64,000 nucleotides of DNA from Buxus sempervirens (Eukaryota; Streptophyta; Magnoliopsida; Buxales; Buxaceae): NCBI GenBank assembly GCA_947561395.2, contig OX387195.1, positions 23,885,126-23,949,125 on the forward strand, given 5' to 3'. A program made the translations under genes and the position numbers. The notes under the pieces were generated by a model. The model was given only the letters and a program-made list of their open reading frames with translations. It was not told where the DNA came from and ran no database searches. Below are positions 54,126 to 64,000 of the stretch, piece by piece; the stretch's first letter is position 1; each line of letters starts with the position of its first letter.

Positions 54126-55888
54126 GAAGGACTTTGTAGCATGCTTTAGGGTGTTTCATGCATTTTTTCTTTTCTTTAGCATGCTTACGTGTTTTTGTAT
54201 TTTGTTTTTGTATTTGTTTTTTCTTTCGTTTTTTTTTTGGTTTTTATATGTATTCTTGTCTTGATATGTGTCAACTATAGGATAAGTATAAGGTTGTGAA
54301 AATATATATCTTTTGGGTATATTTTGAGAACCTACAAACTTTTCAAAAATGATTTCTCAAATGTGATTTCAACAGTTTCTAATAATCTCACAATCATCAT
54401 GCTAAACTCTATTTGTGGTTTGTATATCACATACACATCCAAATACAATTGAGGAAGCCTATTTTTTATTTTCGGTGTTGTGTGGATAGGCAATCCTGAG
54501 TTTACTCTTGTCTATCTTAAGTTGAAAAGACCCTAGCATTTGATCTTGTGTTTACAAAGAGATCTCTCCCTCTTGTTTAAAAAGAAAAAGTTATATGAAA
54601 AGAACTCTGGGATGAAATGTAAACCCCAGCAAAATTGAGTTCAAAAAGAGAGAAAATCACAAGGAGTATAACCATGGCATAAACTGTAAACTCAGATATT
54701 CTAAGGAACACTACTCTTTGTGCAAAAAGAATTGTAAGAAACAGGGGGAGAAAATTTCAAAATCTTGATGCTTAGGTCATGCAAGGGCTCTTTTCAATGT
54801 TTGGAGAGACTTGGGTAATATTGGATTTCTTGATAAATGGCCAACTCCTCTTCACCAAGTTCTCATATAGGCAAAACTTGTTGTATTTGGTTTTGCACAT
54901 GCACACAAACACAATTGGAAATTTGGTTGAGTTGTTGTGTAATTATTTGGGAGTTTTGAAGTTAAATTTGATCAAATCTGATTTTTAGAGCAAAATGGTT
55001 CTCAAAATAGGTCAAAATTTGAGTTTTCAAGAGTTTATACTTGATTTATAGTTGTTGGTATGTCTTGCAAGTTTTTACATATGTTTGAAGTGTTTTTGGT
55101 TGAAAAGAAATCAGTCTTCTTGCTGAAATCTGGAATTTTTTTCTGAACTTTTGATGAACGTTCGAACGGTCTATCGAACGTTAAGCAAACGTTGGGTCTT
55201 TCCTCCCCGTACTGCGAACGCGTGTCGAACGTTGGTTTTAAAAAACAAATTTCTTGTTTAACGTTCGCCCCGTGTTCGCCGAACGTTCGAACGTTCAATT
55301 AAAAACCTGTTTTTTTTTAAATGTCGCGTGCGACAAAACCTAGGGTTTTTATGTTCTTCAAGTTCGTCGTTCGAACGTCTGGCGATTTTAGGGCTTCCGA
55401 TTTTCAGCGAGATTTCTCTTCGATTCGTGCTTTCAAATCGTGATCCAAGGTAAGGTTATTTGTTGTCGTTCATTCTTTTTAGTTTTCTCTCACTATTCAT
55501 CTTCGTCTAGGGTTTTTCTAGGGTTTTTCATCTTACATCTTTGATTTCTTCGTGCTTTATGGTTTATCGTTGTTCAAATCAGTTTTAAAAGGTTGTATTC
55601 ATGTTTTGTTGTTGATTTCGAGTCCTTAATTAGCTTGGTTTGTTAAAGTTGATGATTTTGGTCAAAATCCCCAAATCTGGGTTCGATTCTTCAACGTTCG
55701 CCGAACGGTCGAACGTTGCTCGACTGTTCTCTGTTTTTCTGTGGTTTGATCAACCGTGTTTGTTCCATGCATTTTTTTTCTTAGCATGTAATTTCTTTAG
55801 TGCATCTTGTCTCCAGTTCTTGTCTAACATGTGCTTGTTTTATTTTTTATTTTTTTTTTTTTTTCTTCTTGCTTCTATTCCTTCTTAG
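54126..55888. other. Sirevirus spacer between pol and the extra frame
   Basis: Non-coding, T-rich. It has AACGTTCG-type words (55140-55300, 55690) like those of the LTR array. A pyrimidine tract ending TTCTTAG just before the next start codon could be a splice acceptor. Confidence 0.55.
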
Positions 55889-57040
55889 ATGCCTAGGAAG
55901 AAATCACTGGGTACCAAAACTTCAAATAAGAAACCTAGGTATGATGAGTCCCTTTTTGTTGATAAAAGGGCTGCAAAAAATTTTGAGGAATTTTTTTGTG
56001 AGAGATCGGTTATTATAGAGAGAGAAGTGAAGTTTTCCACCCTTCCTGATGAGGTCTCAGATTGTTTTCAAGATAGGGGTTGGGATCCCATGTTTGGGAA
56101 TTTTGTTCTTCCTTCTGTTGAGTTGGTTAGAGAGTTTTTCACCAACATCCATGATATTGATCTGGAAAATTCTGAATTCTCTACATTTCTTCGTGGCACT
56201 CCTTTTCGGGTTGGACCCTCGGTGATTGCCTCAGTGTTTGGGCTTCCTAGGGTTACGGATCCTCAGTTTCCTTATCCTCCCCCCACTCCGGATTTTCAAA
56301 ATGAAGTGGTTGATACCTTGTTCCATAATGGTAGGGGGAATTGGGTGTATAGGGGTGGTGCTTTACAGGTAAAGTTTTTTACGGCCGAAACCATTGTTAT
56401 CTTTCGTATCCAAAGCCATAACCTGTTTCCTGTTGCTCACAAGTCTTCTGTCCCGTTTGATAAATGCCTGTTTTTGTATGCCTTGAAAAAACATCATACC
56501 ATTGATTTACCCTCTGTCATTTGCTCAAAAATCCTGGATGTTTTCTTTAACTCCAAGAAGACCTATGGTCTTCCTTACGGGTGCTTGATTGCCCGTTTGG
56601 TTTGTGCCTTGAACATTCCTTTTCCTTCTTTAGAGTTGTGTAAAGCTTCTAATCCTATTTCTGAATCAACTCTTAAGCAAAGCCGGGCTCATCTTTCTTC
56701 CACCCGGGCTCCTGCTCCTGATGATCCCCCTGAGGCTCAGCCTCCTTCTTCCTTGCATGAGGAAATTGTGTCTCTCCGAGAACAAAACTCCGAGATTCTT
56801 TCTTATTTGCAGAGGCATCATAAGGACGTGGTTCTTCGGTTTGAGCGCCTTGAGCTTAAGCAATCTTCGTTACAAACTTCGTTTGGCACGCTCGAATCTG
56901 CTCTTGAAGGTTATTTTCGTCAAGAGGATGCGGAGGAAGAAGAGGATGATGAAGCTCCTGCTCCTGCTCCTGCGGCTCCGGGTTCGAGTGGAGGTGGTGG
57001 CAGTGGAGTGGATGATGGTGCTGGGCCATCACATTCTTAG
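55889..57040 (+). CDS. Sirevirus extra (so-called env-like) frame
   Basis: 383 residues in the position of the Sirevirus env-like gene. Residues about 25-260 match the putative plant transposon protein type (FLRGTPFRVGPSVIASVFGL). They are followed by a Pro-rich linker, a possible coiled coil (EEIVSLREQNSEILSYLQ), an acidic run and a Gly/Ala/Pro-rich end. I see no signal peptide or membrane span, so an envelope role is not supported by the sequence. Function unknown. Confidence 0.8.
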   Translation: MPRKKSLGTKTSNKKPRYDESLFVDKRAAKNFEEFFCERSVIIEREVKFSTLPDEVSDCFQDRGWDPMFGNFVLPSVELVREFFTNIHDIDLENSEFSTFLRGTPFRVGPSVIASVFGLPRVTDPQFPYPPPTPDFQNEVVDTLFHNGRGNWVYRGGALQVKFFTAETIVIFRIQSHNLFPVAHKSSVPFDKCLFLYALKKHHTIDLPSVICSKILDVFFNSKKTYGLPYGCLIARLVCALNIPFPSLELCKASNPISESTLKQSRAHLSSTRAPAPDDPPEAQPPSSLHEEIVSLREQNSEILSYLQRHHKDVVLRFERLELKQSSLQTSFGTLESALEGYFRQEDAEEEEDDEAPAPAPAAPGSSGGGGSGVDDGAGPSHS

Positions 57041-57511
57041 TGTGCTCCCTTTGTTTTCCGGTGACAAAAAGGGGGAGTAGTGTCGTAGTCAAGTCTGTAA
57101 TTTTTTTGTGGTTGTATAAACTTGGAGTGGATGATGGTTGTATTTTCTGTGGAAGTTCATATGGTTATGTGTTGGTTATCATGAATTTATGTTGATGTAT
57201 TTTGTGTTGAATATTATGGTTAATTGCTCATGAATGTCCAAATGTATATTGCTCAAAGAAACTGAATGAGAAATTTATTTTGTTTGTGAAAATTTTGAGC
57301 TCATTAAATTTCTTATTAGTTGTTCTATTATCCTTGCTTTTCACTTGGTAGTTTCAATTTTTGATGTTTCAGGTACAGGTGATTATTTTTGGGGTTAATA
57401 GATTTAGGGGGAGATCATGTAAATTTTTTTTGTTTTTGTACTTGTTCAAATTGTTGCTTGGTGGTTCACAACAATTAGAATAAGCCTTGTTTGTTTTGTC
57501 ACGGAATAGCC

Positions 57512-57521
57512 AAAGGGGGAG
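57512..57521 (+). other. Sirevirus polypurine tract
   Basis: AAAGGGGGAG just before the 3' LTR; earlier G-rich copies (near 57066, 57407) also occur, as Sireviruses often show repeated tracts. Confidence 0.75.
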
Positions 57522-57523
57522 TT

Positions 57524-58805
57524 TGTAAGGTTTAAGTTATTGGCTTCAATTCCGTGTCAAAAAGGTCGTTTAATGTTGTCAATGTATTTGGGATAGGGTA
57601 TAGGTTGTGTGGTTCAAACGGGGTCTTGAACGGAGTCATATTGGTAAAGATTCATCAAACGTTCGATGAACGTTCGCCGGTCGTTCGACCGTTGAGGGTC
57701 CACAGAGAATCCAGAGAGCAGCGTTCGCCTCTCGTTCTCTGAACGTTCGACCGTTGATGTCCACAGACAAACCCGAGAGCAGCGTTCGCCTCACGTTCGC
57801 TGAACGTTCGACCGTTGGTGTTCCACAGACAAACCCGAGAGCAGCGTTCGCCTCACGTTCGCTGAACGTTCGACCGTTGGTGTTCCACAGAGAATCCCGA
57901 GAGCAGCGTTCGCCTCACGTTCGCTGAACGTTCGACCGTTGGTGTTCCACAGAGAATCCAGAGAGCAGCGTTCGCCTCACGTTCGTTGAACGTTCGACCG
58001 TTTAGGTTCCACAGAGAAAACAGAGAGTAACGTTCGCTGAACGTTCGCTGGTCGTTCGAACGAGAAGAAGAAAAGTGAGTTGTTTTATCGAACGTTCGAG
58101 CCGCGTTCGCTGAGCGTTCGAACGTTCGTTAACAAACTTCTTTTTTAGAAATCCGATCTTTTCTGATTTGTTTCCTTTTCGTTCCTTTCTTTCTCCTAAC
58201 CTATTTAAGGAGTGTCTAGCCTATTGTGAGGGTTACCCAATACGTTTTTGAGAACCCTAAAACGTGTGCAAGAGTGAGAGACCTTCTTCCTCTTTTCTCT
58301 TCTTCTTTGAGCCATCAAAACCAGTCTTCTTCTTTTCTTTTCTACCTTGGAGTTCCGGGTTGAAGAGTTTGCTCGTGGGAGTTCCTACTGTTGCTGAGCG
58401 AGTTCGTTCGGCACTTCACTAAGGGGATATTCAGAGTTCTGAATCGTTGCAAGGATGCAAATCTGAAGAGTTCTTCAGATATTTACATTGTGAGTCAGAG
58501 TCATTGTTGGGTCGTCTGAACCACTATTGTAAGTCTTCTTCTTATAGTGATTTCCAGAGGTGGCACCTCGTAGCCCGGAGGGTTTTTCTCTTTGAGAGTT
58601 CTCTTAGAGTTTTCCCTTCGTCACCAAATTGCTTGTGTTGTCTCTTACTTATTTTGCAATTGTGTGTGATGAATTGATATGTGTTCAGACTTGTGCATGC
58701 CAATTAATTAAGAACTTGTTTTTAATTGATTGATTTTTTATTCCGCAATCGGTTTCACCTATTCACCCCCCTCTAGGTGTTTTAGAGTCTAAACTGTGTT
58801 TTTCA
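57524..58805 (+). repeat. Sirevirus 3' LTR
   Basis: 1282 bp, no difference from the 5' LTR found by eye. Confidence 0.95.
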
Positions 58806-58810
58806 CAATT

Positions 58811-59834
58811 TTCAACTTAAAGCTTTCTAAAACAAAGTTTTAAGACTTCTTTAATTCACTTAATTGCAGTCGAAGAGAATGACATTGTAACATGCGATTA
58901 AGGTCTCTCACTTCAGCAAAGGACCAGCTTTTGAATTGGAACCCACAATTAATCTTTAAAAATCTATTAGAATTTCTTGTTGAGCTTCTTGTTTGATGTT
59001 TTCTACAGATTTTCCTTCTTTTTCCTTTTTTGGACTGGTTGATCTTTTCTATAGTTAAAATAAAGGATTCTTTATTGGGTTTGCTTTGTAGTTACCGTTC
59101 TATCGTTCTGTAAACTCCATGTTTAAATTGGTTTATTTACGATCTAAAACTATCATAATCTGGAGAAAGCATCACATCACAAGACTGATGAAGTAAACAT
59201 TTGCCTTTGCTTGTCGAAACATGAAGGAAAAAACAAAAAAACATGCAATCTGCCCATGCACTATAGAAACATGAAGGATGCATCCTTGTCGTCCCTAAGT
59301 GTATAAGGATGAAAATCCTTGAACTGAATTTGAACTTATAGACTAGGAGTTTGAAATGAAAGAAAGTTTTGATTGAAGTTAAGAAAATCTTAGAATTCAC
59401 ATTGATTGAAATGATCTTTGCATGAAACTATACCCACAATTGACTAAGAAGCAGCAAAGGAATGAAAACGAGGCATTTAATTTAGACAGAAATATCGATT
59501 ATCTTGAACTTACTGAACTTTTTGATGGGGATTGTTCTTCTAAGCCTATATTGATACAATCTTCGAGTACAAGGAAATTAATCTTATTTGTAATCACATC
59601 AAGCAACCAAATACATCAACAAAGTTAATTTTATTTGTAATGAAATCAAGCAACCAAAATACATCACACAAGAAACCTCATAAAACATCACTAGATCTCT
59701 TTATTTTCAGTGATCACCAAGCCACCTAATAGATCACATTACAAACCCTGTAAACAAAGTAAAACTTGTGAAGGTTAAAACGTATTTATTGTCAATCTTT
59801 TTTGTTGAAGTCACGTAACCACGCCAAATTGAGT
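58811..59834. other. Intergenic: continuation of the interrupted block
   Basis: Matches 21570-22635. No gene recognised. Confidence 0.55.
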
Positions 59835-60127
59835 TCAAGTTCTCGAAACTTCACGGGGAAATGTTGGCGGTCCGGTGGCAAACTGGCCGGCAAAGTTCAT
59901 CTCATTCAGTGGACAATGACTTCCAGGGATGTGACTCTTACAAGAAGGTTCTGGAGGGTGGTACTGGAGCCTTCTCGAGGGATGCCAACAAGATACCTTC
60001 TTCCATCACCAACAGCTGATCTCCTTCCGATGGCCTCGTCTCTGCAAGTTGTTGAAACCTGCAAGAGAGAATGGTGACAATCACAAGAGCTGTAAAAGGG
60101 TTTTTTTCCATGAGAGTAGTAGTCCAT
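59835..60127 (-). pseudogene. Secreted-peptide precursor pseudogene B3
   Basis: Starts with an intact ATG and MDYYSHGK, matching MEYYSHHGK of B1 and B2, but a 1-bp gain about ten codons in shifts the frame through the signal peptide, and further small indels follow. The core region is present at DNA level (59900-59960). The promoter flank and TATA region are kept. Confidence 0.8.
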
Positions 60128-61067
60128 GGCTATCTTGAAATAAATGGAATGTGTATCAAGTGTTTGGTTTGGCCTTCTGGGTATCTCTATTTCTGTATGA
60201 ATCTGGGTTGTTGATGGGCTTAAGAGGATTGTGTGCATTTATACTTGTAGATTCTGCTTTGTCCATGACTCTGTTAGAATTGAAACTTGTTGACAGGGGC
60301 GAGCAAGGTTTGAAGTTTGAACCAGGACGGTCTTAAATCAAACAAACGGAGCCCGGAAGGCGAGATAGAAATACTTCGAAGAGGAGATGGTGGAGATGCA
60401 CAGCTTACATATACACGAGTCACACGAATACGTGTGAGTGATGCATCGCATCACCAGGACCAAAGCACAAGGGAACCCATATGGTGGAACATACGTCATG
60501 ACATTGTTGACCACCCAGCCATGGTATACTAATCCAAGGGCTGGAAATTAAACAAAGATAATAATGTTGATGGGCTCTTGGATATATAGGACTTAAACCC
60601 AAGGACACTGTTGAGCATTTATCAACCTTATGGAATGTTAGAAAAAATTAATGCGAAAGCTTCCTTTTCTTTTTGTTCTGTTTTTTCTCTTTTTTATAAG
60701 AGGACAACACTATGTATTTTCAGTAATTAAAAATAGGATTACATCGAGAGTTAATCTTCCATAGAAAACATAGTAAATGGGACACATGATATCCTTCTTC
60801 TTAACAAAGCATTTTTCATGATGCACAAAAGCAGCAAACTAGTGATTGAAACTACCAATGCCAATGGCAAGCCGTCAGCGAAGTTTGCAAATGGGTTCAC
60901 ACAATGGCGGATTGAATTACCTAGTGAAGGGAAGAACACTGTCATTGTTAGAGATGAGAGAGGAAGTCGGTAAGTAAAAGAAAATCCAGTACTTACCCAG
61001 GCACAGACATGAAATTTGCAGGATTTATAAAAGGCATCATTGAACCAGTGGAGAACCCTAGCCGTGA
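60128..61067. other. B3 upstream flank and intergenic DNA
   Basis: 60300-60600 is the type B promoter flank. A possible unidentified exon is listed separately. Confidence 0.5.
60818..60972 (+). other. Possible coding exon, unidentified
   Basis: An open stretch reading KLVIETTNANGKPSAKFANG, then FTQWRIELPSEGKN and VIVRDERGSR, ends at a good donor (GTAAGT at about 60972). The composition looks protein-like and there is no stop, but I do not recognise the protein. Probably a displaced host exon. Confidence 0.35.
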
Positions 61068-61437
61068 TGCAAAAAAAAGCATGGATATAGCTGCTATAAA
61101 AAGCAACAATTAATGCGAAAGCTTGCTACAAAAAAATTCTGCACATGACAGCGTGTTACATATTATTTTTAACGTGTCTTCTCTTGATTGGTGTAATGGT
61201 CTAGGTATGATCGAATACGTGAACCAGTGGGGTTTTTGGTTTGTGGATTTTGGTAAATCTAAAATCCAAGGTCCATGTAAGCTCTTTCGTAAGGCTTTTG
61301 AAAGTTAGATTTCAAATTAGATGTTAAAATCTAGCTAAAAACTACAATCCACTTTTTATGGGTTTCTATAGATTTTGACGATAAAAAGAATAAAATCCAA
61401 GTTGTAAGGAGCTATTCATGGTGGTGGATCTCACTTA

Positions 61438-62051
61438 GGGGTGGCAATGGGCTGCATGACCCACACGACCCACATGGCCCAGCCCGATATTTGACCAGGC
61501 CTGAGCAAGGTTTTTGTGCCCATAGGGCCGCATCAGGCCTCATATTTAAGGGTCATATAAATTATAGGGTGGGCTTCGGTTGAGACATTTATGGCCCGAC
61601 CCAACCCGGCCCGGCCTACTCAAAAGATCTAGTTACTTGTTTAAAAATATTTTTACATTTTTTATATAGATTTCTAGATATATATTCCATATAAAAGGTC
61701 GTTGCAATAATGTTTTAATATTTTTTTATGATTGTATAATAAGGTTAATGTAATAATAAGAGTAGTTTGTACTGTTTCCAATTTATTAAATTAGTATGTG
61801 TGTATATATTCACAAGATTTTTTAAGTTTATTCAAATTAAAAAAAAAAAACAACTATTAAGCTACATATATTTTTATTATTAAAAAGAAGTAATGAAGGG
61901 TCCGGTTGGGTTTAATAATAATTTATAGGGCCGGGCTTGGACAAGCAATCCTAGGCTCGATGTAGGGCCGGGCCGGGTCGGGCTTAGGAGTACATAAGTT
62001 GTGTTATGCCAATGCCTAGGCCCAGCCCAAGCTCAGGCCCATTGCCATCCC
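61438..62051. mobile_element. Non-autonomous hAT-type element, copy 2
   Basis: Same ends as 5195-5984 with target duplications CTCACTTA and CTAACTTA. As it shares its site with copy 1, it was there before the block duplicated. 614 bp. Confidence 0.75.
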
Positions 62052-62220
62052 CTAACTTAATGAAGGAGCTAAAATCTAAATAAGATTTTTGATTATAAAA
62101 GTCAGCATTGAGAATCTAGCTTTTCAAAATCCAAATTATAATCTAGAATGCACAAACCACAAACCCTACCGGATGACCCCGTTGCAATTGTTCGATTGGT
62201 CTAGGTTGTGAAATTCATGA

Positions 62221-63376
62221 TGTTAGGTCTAGTAGGTTATGTCTGGCTTAATTCCATGCCAAAAAAGTGTGTTTAAGTGTGTTTAGAATGTTTCGATTGA
62301 GTTCAAGAAGTTACAGTTCAAACGGTGCCAAAATCGAAGTCAAAATGAAGATTTTATGGTTGGCGTTTGAAAGAGTTTGATGCACTGTTCGAACGTTCAG
62401 TGATAAATTCAGTTGCAGAGAAACTCGAGAGTAACATTCAAGATCGTTAGAGTGGCCGTTCGAACGTCACAGGTTTTGAGGTGATTTGCAGACAAACTCG
62501 AGAGTGCCGTTTGAGACCGTGAGAGCCGATGTTCGAACGATCGTTTATATTTAACCTGGTGTGAGAGTTGCGTTTGAACGAAACCATATAAGTTGTGTTT
62601 ACGTATCGAACATGAGAGCGTGTTCAAGACCGTTCGAACGTTTGAACTTTCGAGTTGTAATTTCACTTATAAAAATTCCGATCTTTTTTTATTCTAATCC
62701 AATTCTTCCTAGATTCCTTCCTAACCTATATAAGTATCCTTAAGACATACCAATACATCACTTAAGTCGTTTTTGAAACCCTAAATTTTCTTGTGTGAGG
62801 AAGAGAAATTTCTCTCCTACTTTTCTACCTTTGAGCCATCAAACCTTCTATTAGTCCTTGTTTAAAGCTTTGGAGTTCGAAGTTGAGAAAGATTGCACAT
62901 GGAAGTTCCCACAGTACCAGACGTGGACATTTAGCGTGATCGTGTAAGGAGATCTTCAGAATTCTAGAGTGCTACCGGTTGCAAATCTGAAGAGTTTTTC
63001 AAAAGCTTGACAAGTCAGTGAGTTTTAGAGTCCAATAAAGTTTGTTGAGTCGTCTGAACCACTTTGTAGGCCTTCATCTCATATTGGATCTTTAGGTGGC
63101 TCCTAGATAGCCCAAAGGGTTTTTCTCTAGTGAGAGTCTCATAGAGTTTTCCCTTCGTCACCAAATTGCTTGTCTTGTTTATTTCTTTATATGCTTTAAT
63201 TGTTTTATAATTTGGGTGGCATGCAACTTAGTTGTTATTTTCTGAAATTAATTTGAGGATTTGTTCATGCCTATTAATTAAGGACTTGTCCTTAATTAAT
63301 AGAAAACTTTTATTCCGCTGGGCTACACCTATTCAACCCCTCTAGGTGTATTTAGAGTCTAAACCGTATTTTTTCA
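62221..63376 (+). mobile_element. Solo LTR related to Sirevirus (fossil)
   Basis: 1156 bp, TGTTAGG to TTTTTTCA, with target duplication CATGA (62216-62220 and 63377-63381). It ends like the Sirevirus LTR (CTCTAGGTGT, TTAGAGTCTAAAC) and contains similar GTTCGAACG words, but is clearly diverged. The empty site is preserved at about 6147-6155 in copy 1. Confidence 0.85.
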
Positions 63377-64000
63377 CATGATATTATTCAATAACTAATT
63401 TAATAACTTCGCATTAATTACATGTAATAACTTAATAATATGAGAGTCTTGTCGTTTTGCTTGAAGGTGCACCCAGTACCCAACTAGATACTGGATAATT
63501 TTTTAAGGGATGTAAGAATTAAAAAAAGTTTGGATACCGGAGCAGATTGGCTAGTTGAACCTCTGATTAGAACGTTACTGCCTAAATTTGAATATCAATC
63601 CAGATTGGTTATTAAATTGGCGGGTAAAATCTGCATGCTGGCAGGTAAGATCACGATGAATTTTAAGTCACTCTGAATCAGGTTCTTTATTTATATTTAA
63701 TTAATTACGTTGAGATGCCTTCCAAGAGTTTTGGTTTGAACCACCGGTTGAGCGGTTTAAACCAGATCAGCCAGTTCAATCCAGCATCTGATTTTTAGAA
63801 CATTTGTTTCCACAATTACTAAATTCATGCTCTTAGTACAAATTTTTAGGGAGTCGAATTAGGGTCTAGCGGGTGAAATAGAATATCTGAGCGGTTCAAA
63901 TTAACCGAGTTTGTCCGAGTAACCCATTTATAATCAAACCGGCTGGCTTGGGTTGAATGCACACAACCTGAGCCATTTCTGGCCGTACCCCAGCTCCTTG

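Larger units (their letters stand above)
47857..58805 (+). mobile_element. Sirevirus (Ty1/Copia, SIRE/Maximus lineage), looks whole
   Basis: 10.9 kb, with two LTRs of 1282 bp each, a 5-bp target duplication CAATT (47852-47856 and 58806-58810), primer-binding site, one gag-pol frame, an extra downstream frame and a polypurine tract. The LTRs are equal in length and I found no difference on reading, so the insertion is very young. The intact duplicate of its target is at about 21560-21590. The extra frame after pol marks the Sirevirus lineage. Confidence 0.95.
61068..64000. repeat. Duplicated block, copy 2 (partner at 4868-6926)
   Basis: Same order as copy 1: flank, hAT element, flank, block R (63533 to end). 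It carries an extra solo LTR and lacks the Helitron. It runs to the window edge. Confidence 0.8.

Noticed and set aside
55889-57040. A true envelope gene in the Sirevirus
   Set aside because: No signal peptide, membrane span or glycoprotein features seen; only the position fits.

Overview
This is nuclear DNA of a flowering plant, most likely a eudicot. It is AT-rich, has GT-AG introns, and is packed with plant-type transposable elements (Sirevirus and other Copia elements, a plant L1 LINE, a Mutator-like element, hAT, PIF/Harbinger, CACTA, Helitrons). Nothing in it looks bacterial or organellar. I name no species.

The host content is a repeatedly duplicated cluster of short secreted-peptide precursor genes, all on the minus strand. 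Five look intact (15689-15988, 20239-20571, 22640-22939, 27634-27942, 29638-29973) and five are broken copies (about 7412-7690, 21302-21516, 26608-26937, 47521-47796, 59835-60127). Each intact precursor has an N-terminal hydrophobic signal, an (A)(R/K)xLEGE/D block, and a core of the form SCxTHIPxSxCxLxEMNxAG (SH for TH in one). From memory of the family this best resembles the SCREW/CTNIP phytocytokines, which act through an LRR receptor kinase; that is an inference. Four subtypes (A-D) recur with shared flanking blocks, so the cluster grew by segmental duplication. Pairs of duplicated blocks preserve empty sites for several insertions, which lets their order be read.

Layout: 1-3870, part of a Copia element (minus) next to a peptide-gene promoter. 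4868-6926, a block repeated at 61068-64000, with a hAT element and a small Helitron. 7412-7690, peptide pseudogene A1. 8892-15320, a full-length L1 LINE with an 18-bp target duplication. 15689-29973, the main peptide cluster, with solo LTRs, nested PIF and hAT elements, a LINE fragment, two Helitrons, a CACTA end and a TRIM-like element. 31001-32625, a fold-back element and fragments of an ECA-type Ca2+-ATPase gene and a PPR gene. 34087-36007, a hAT element and a solo-LTR-like insertion. 36901-47103, exons of an AIR carboxylase (PurE-like) gene fragment split by a 9.7-kb Mutator-like element (37241-46961). 47521-60127, peptide pseudogenes C3 and B3 around an apparently whole, very young Sirevirus (47857-58805).

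The most interesting system is the Mutator-like element. It has about 906-bp terminal inverted repeats that are almost identical, a perfect 9-bp target duplication, and a full-length transposase gene on the minus strand. Converging on it is a second intact three-exon gene, on the plus strand, for a protein with two GRF-type zinc fingers. That layout parallels maize MuDR (mudrA plus mudrB), but with an unrelated second protein. It also seems to carry captured host gene fragments.
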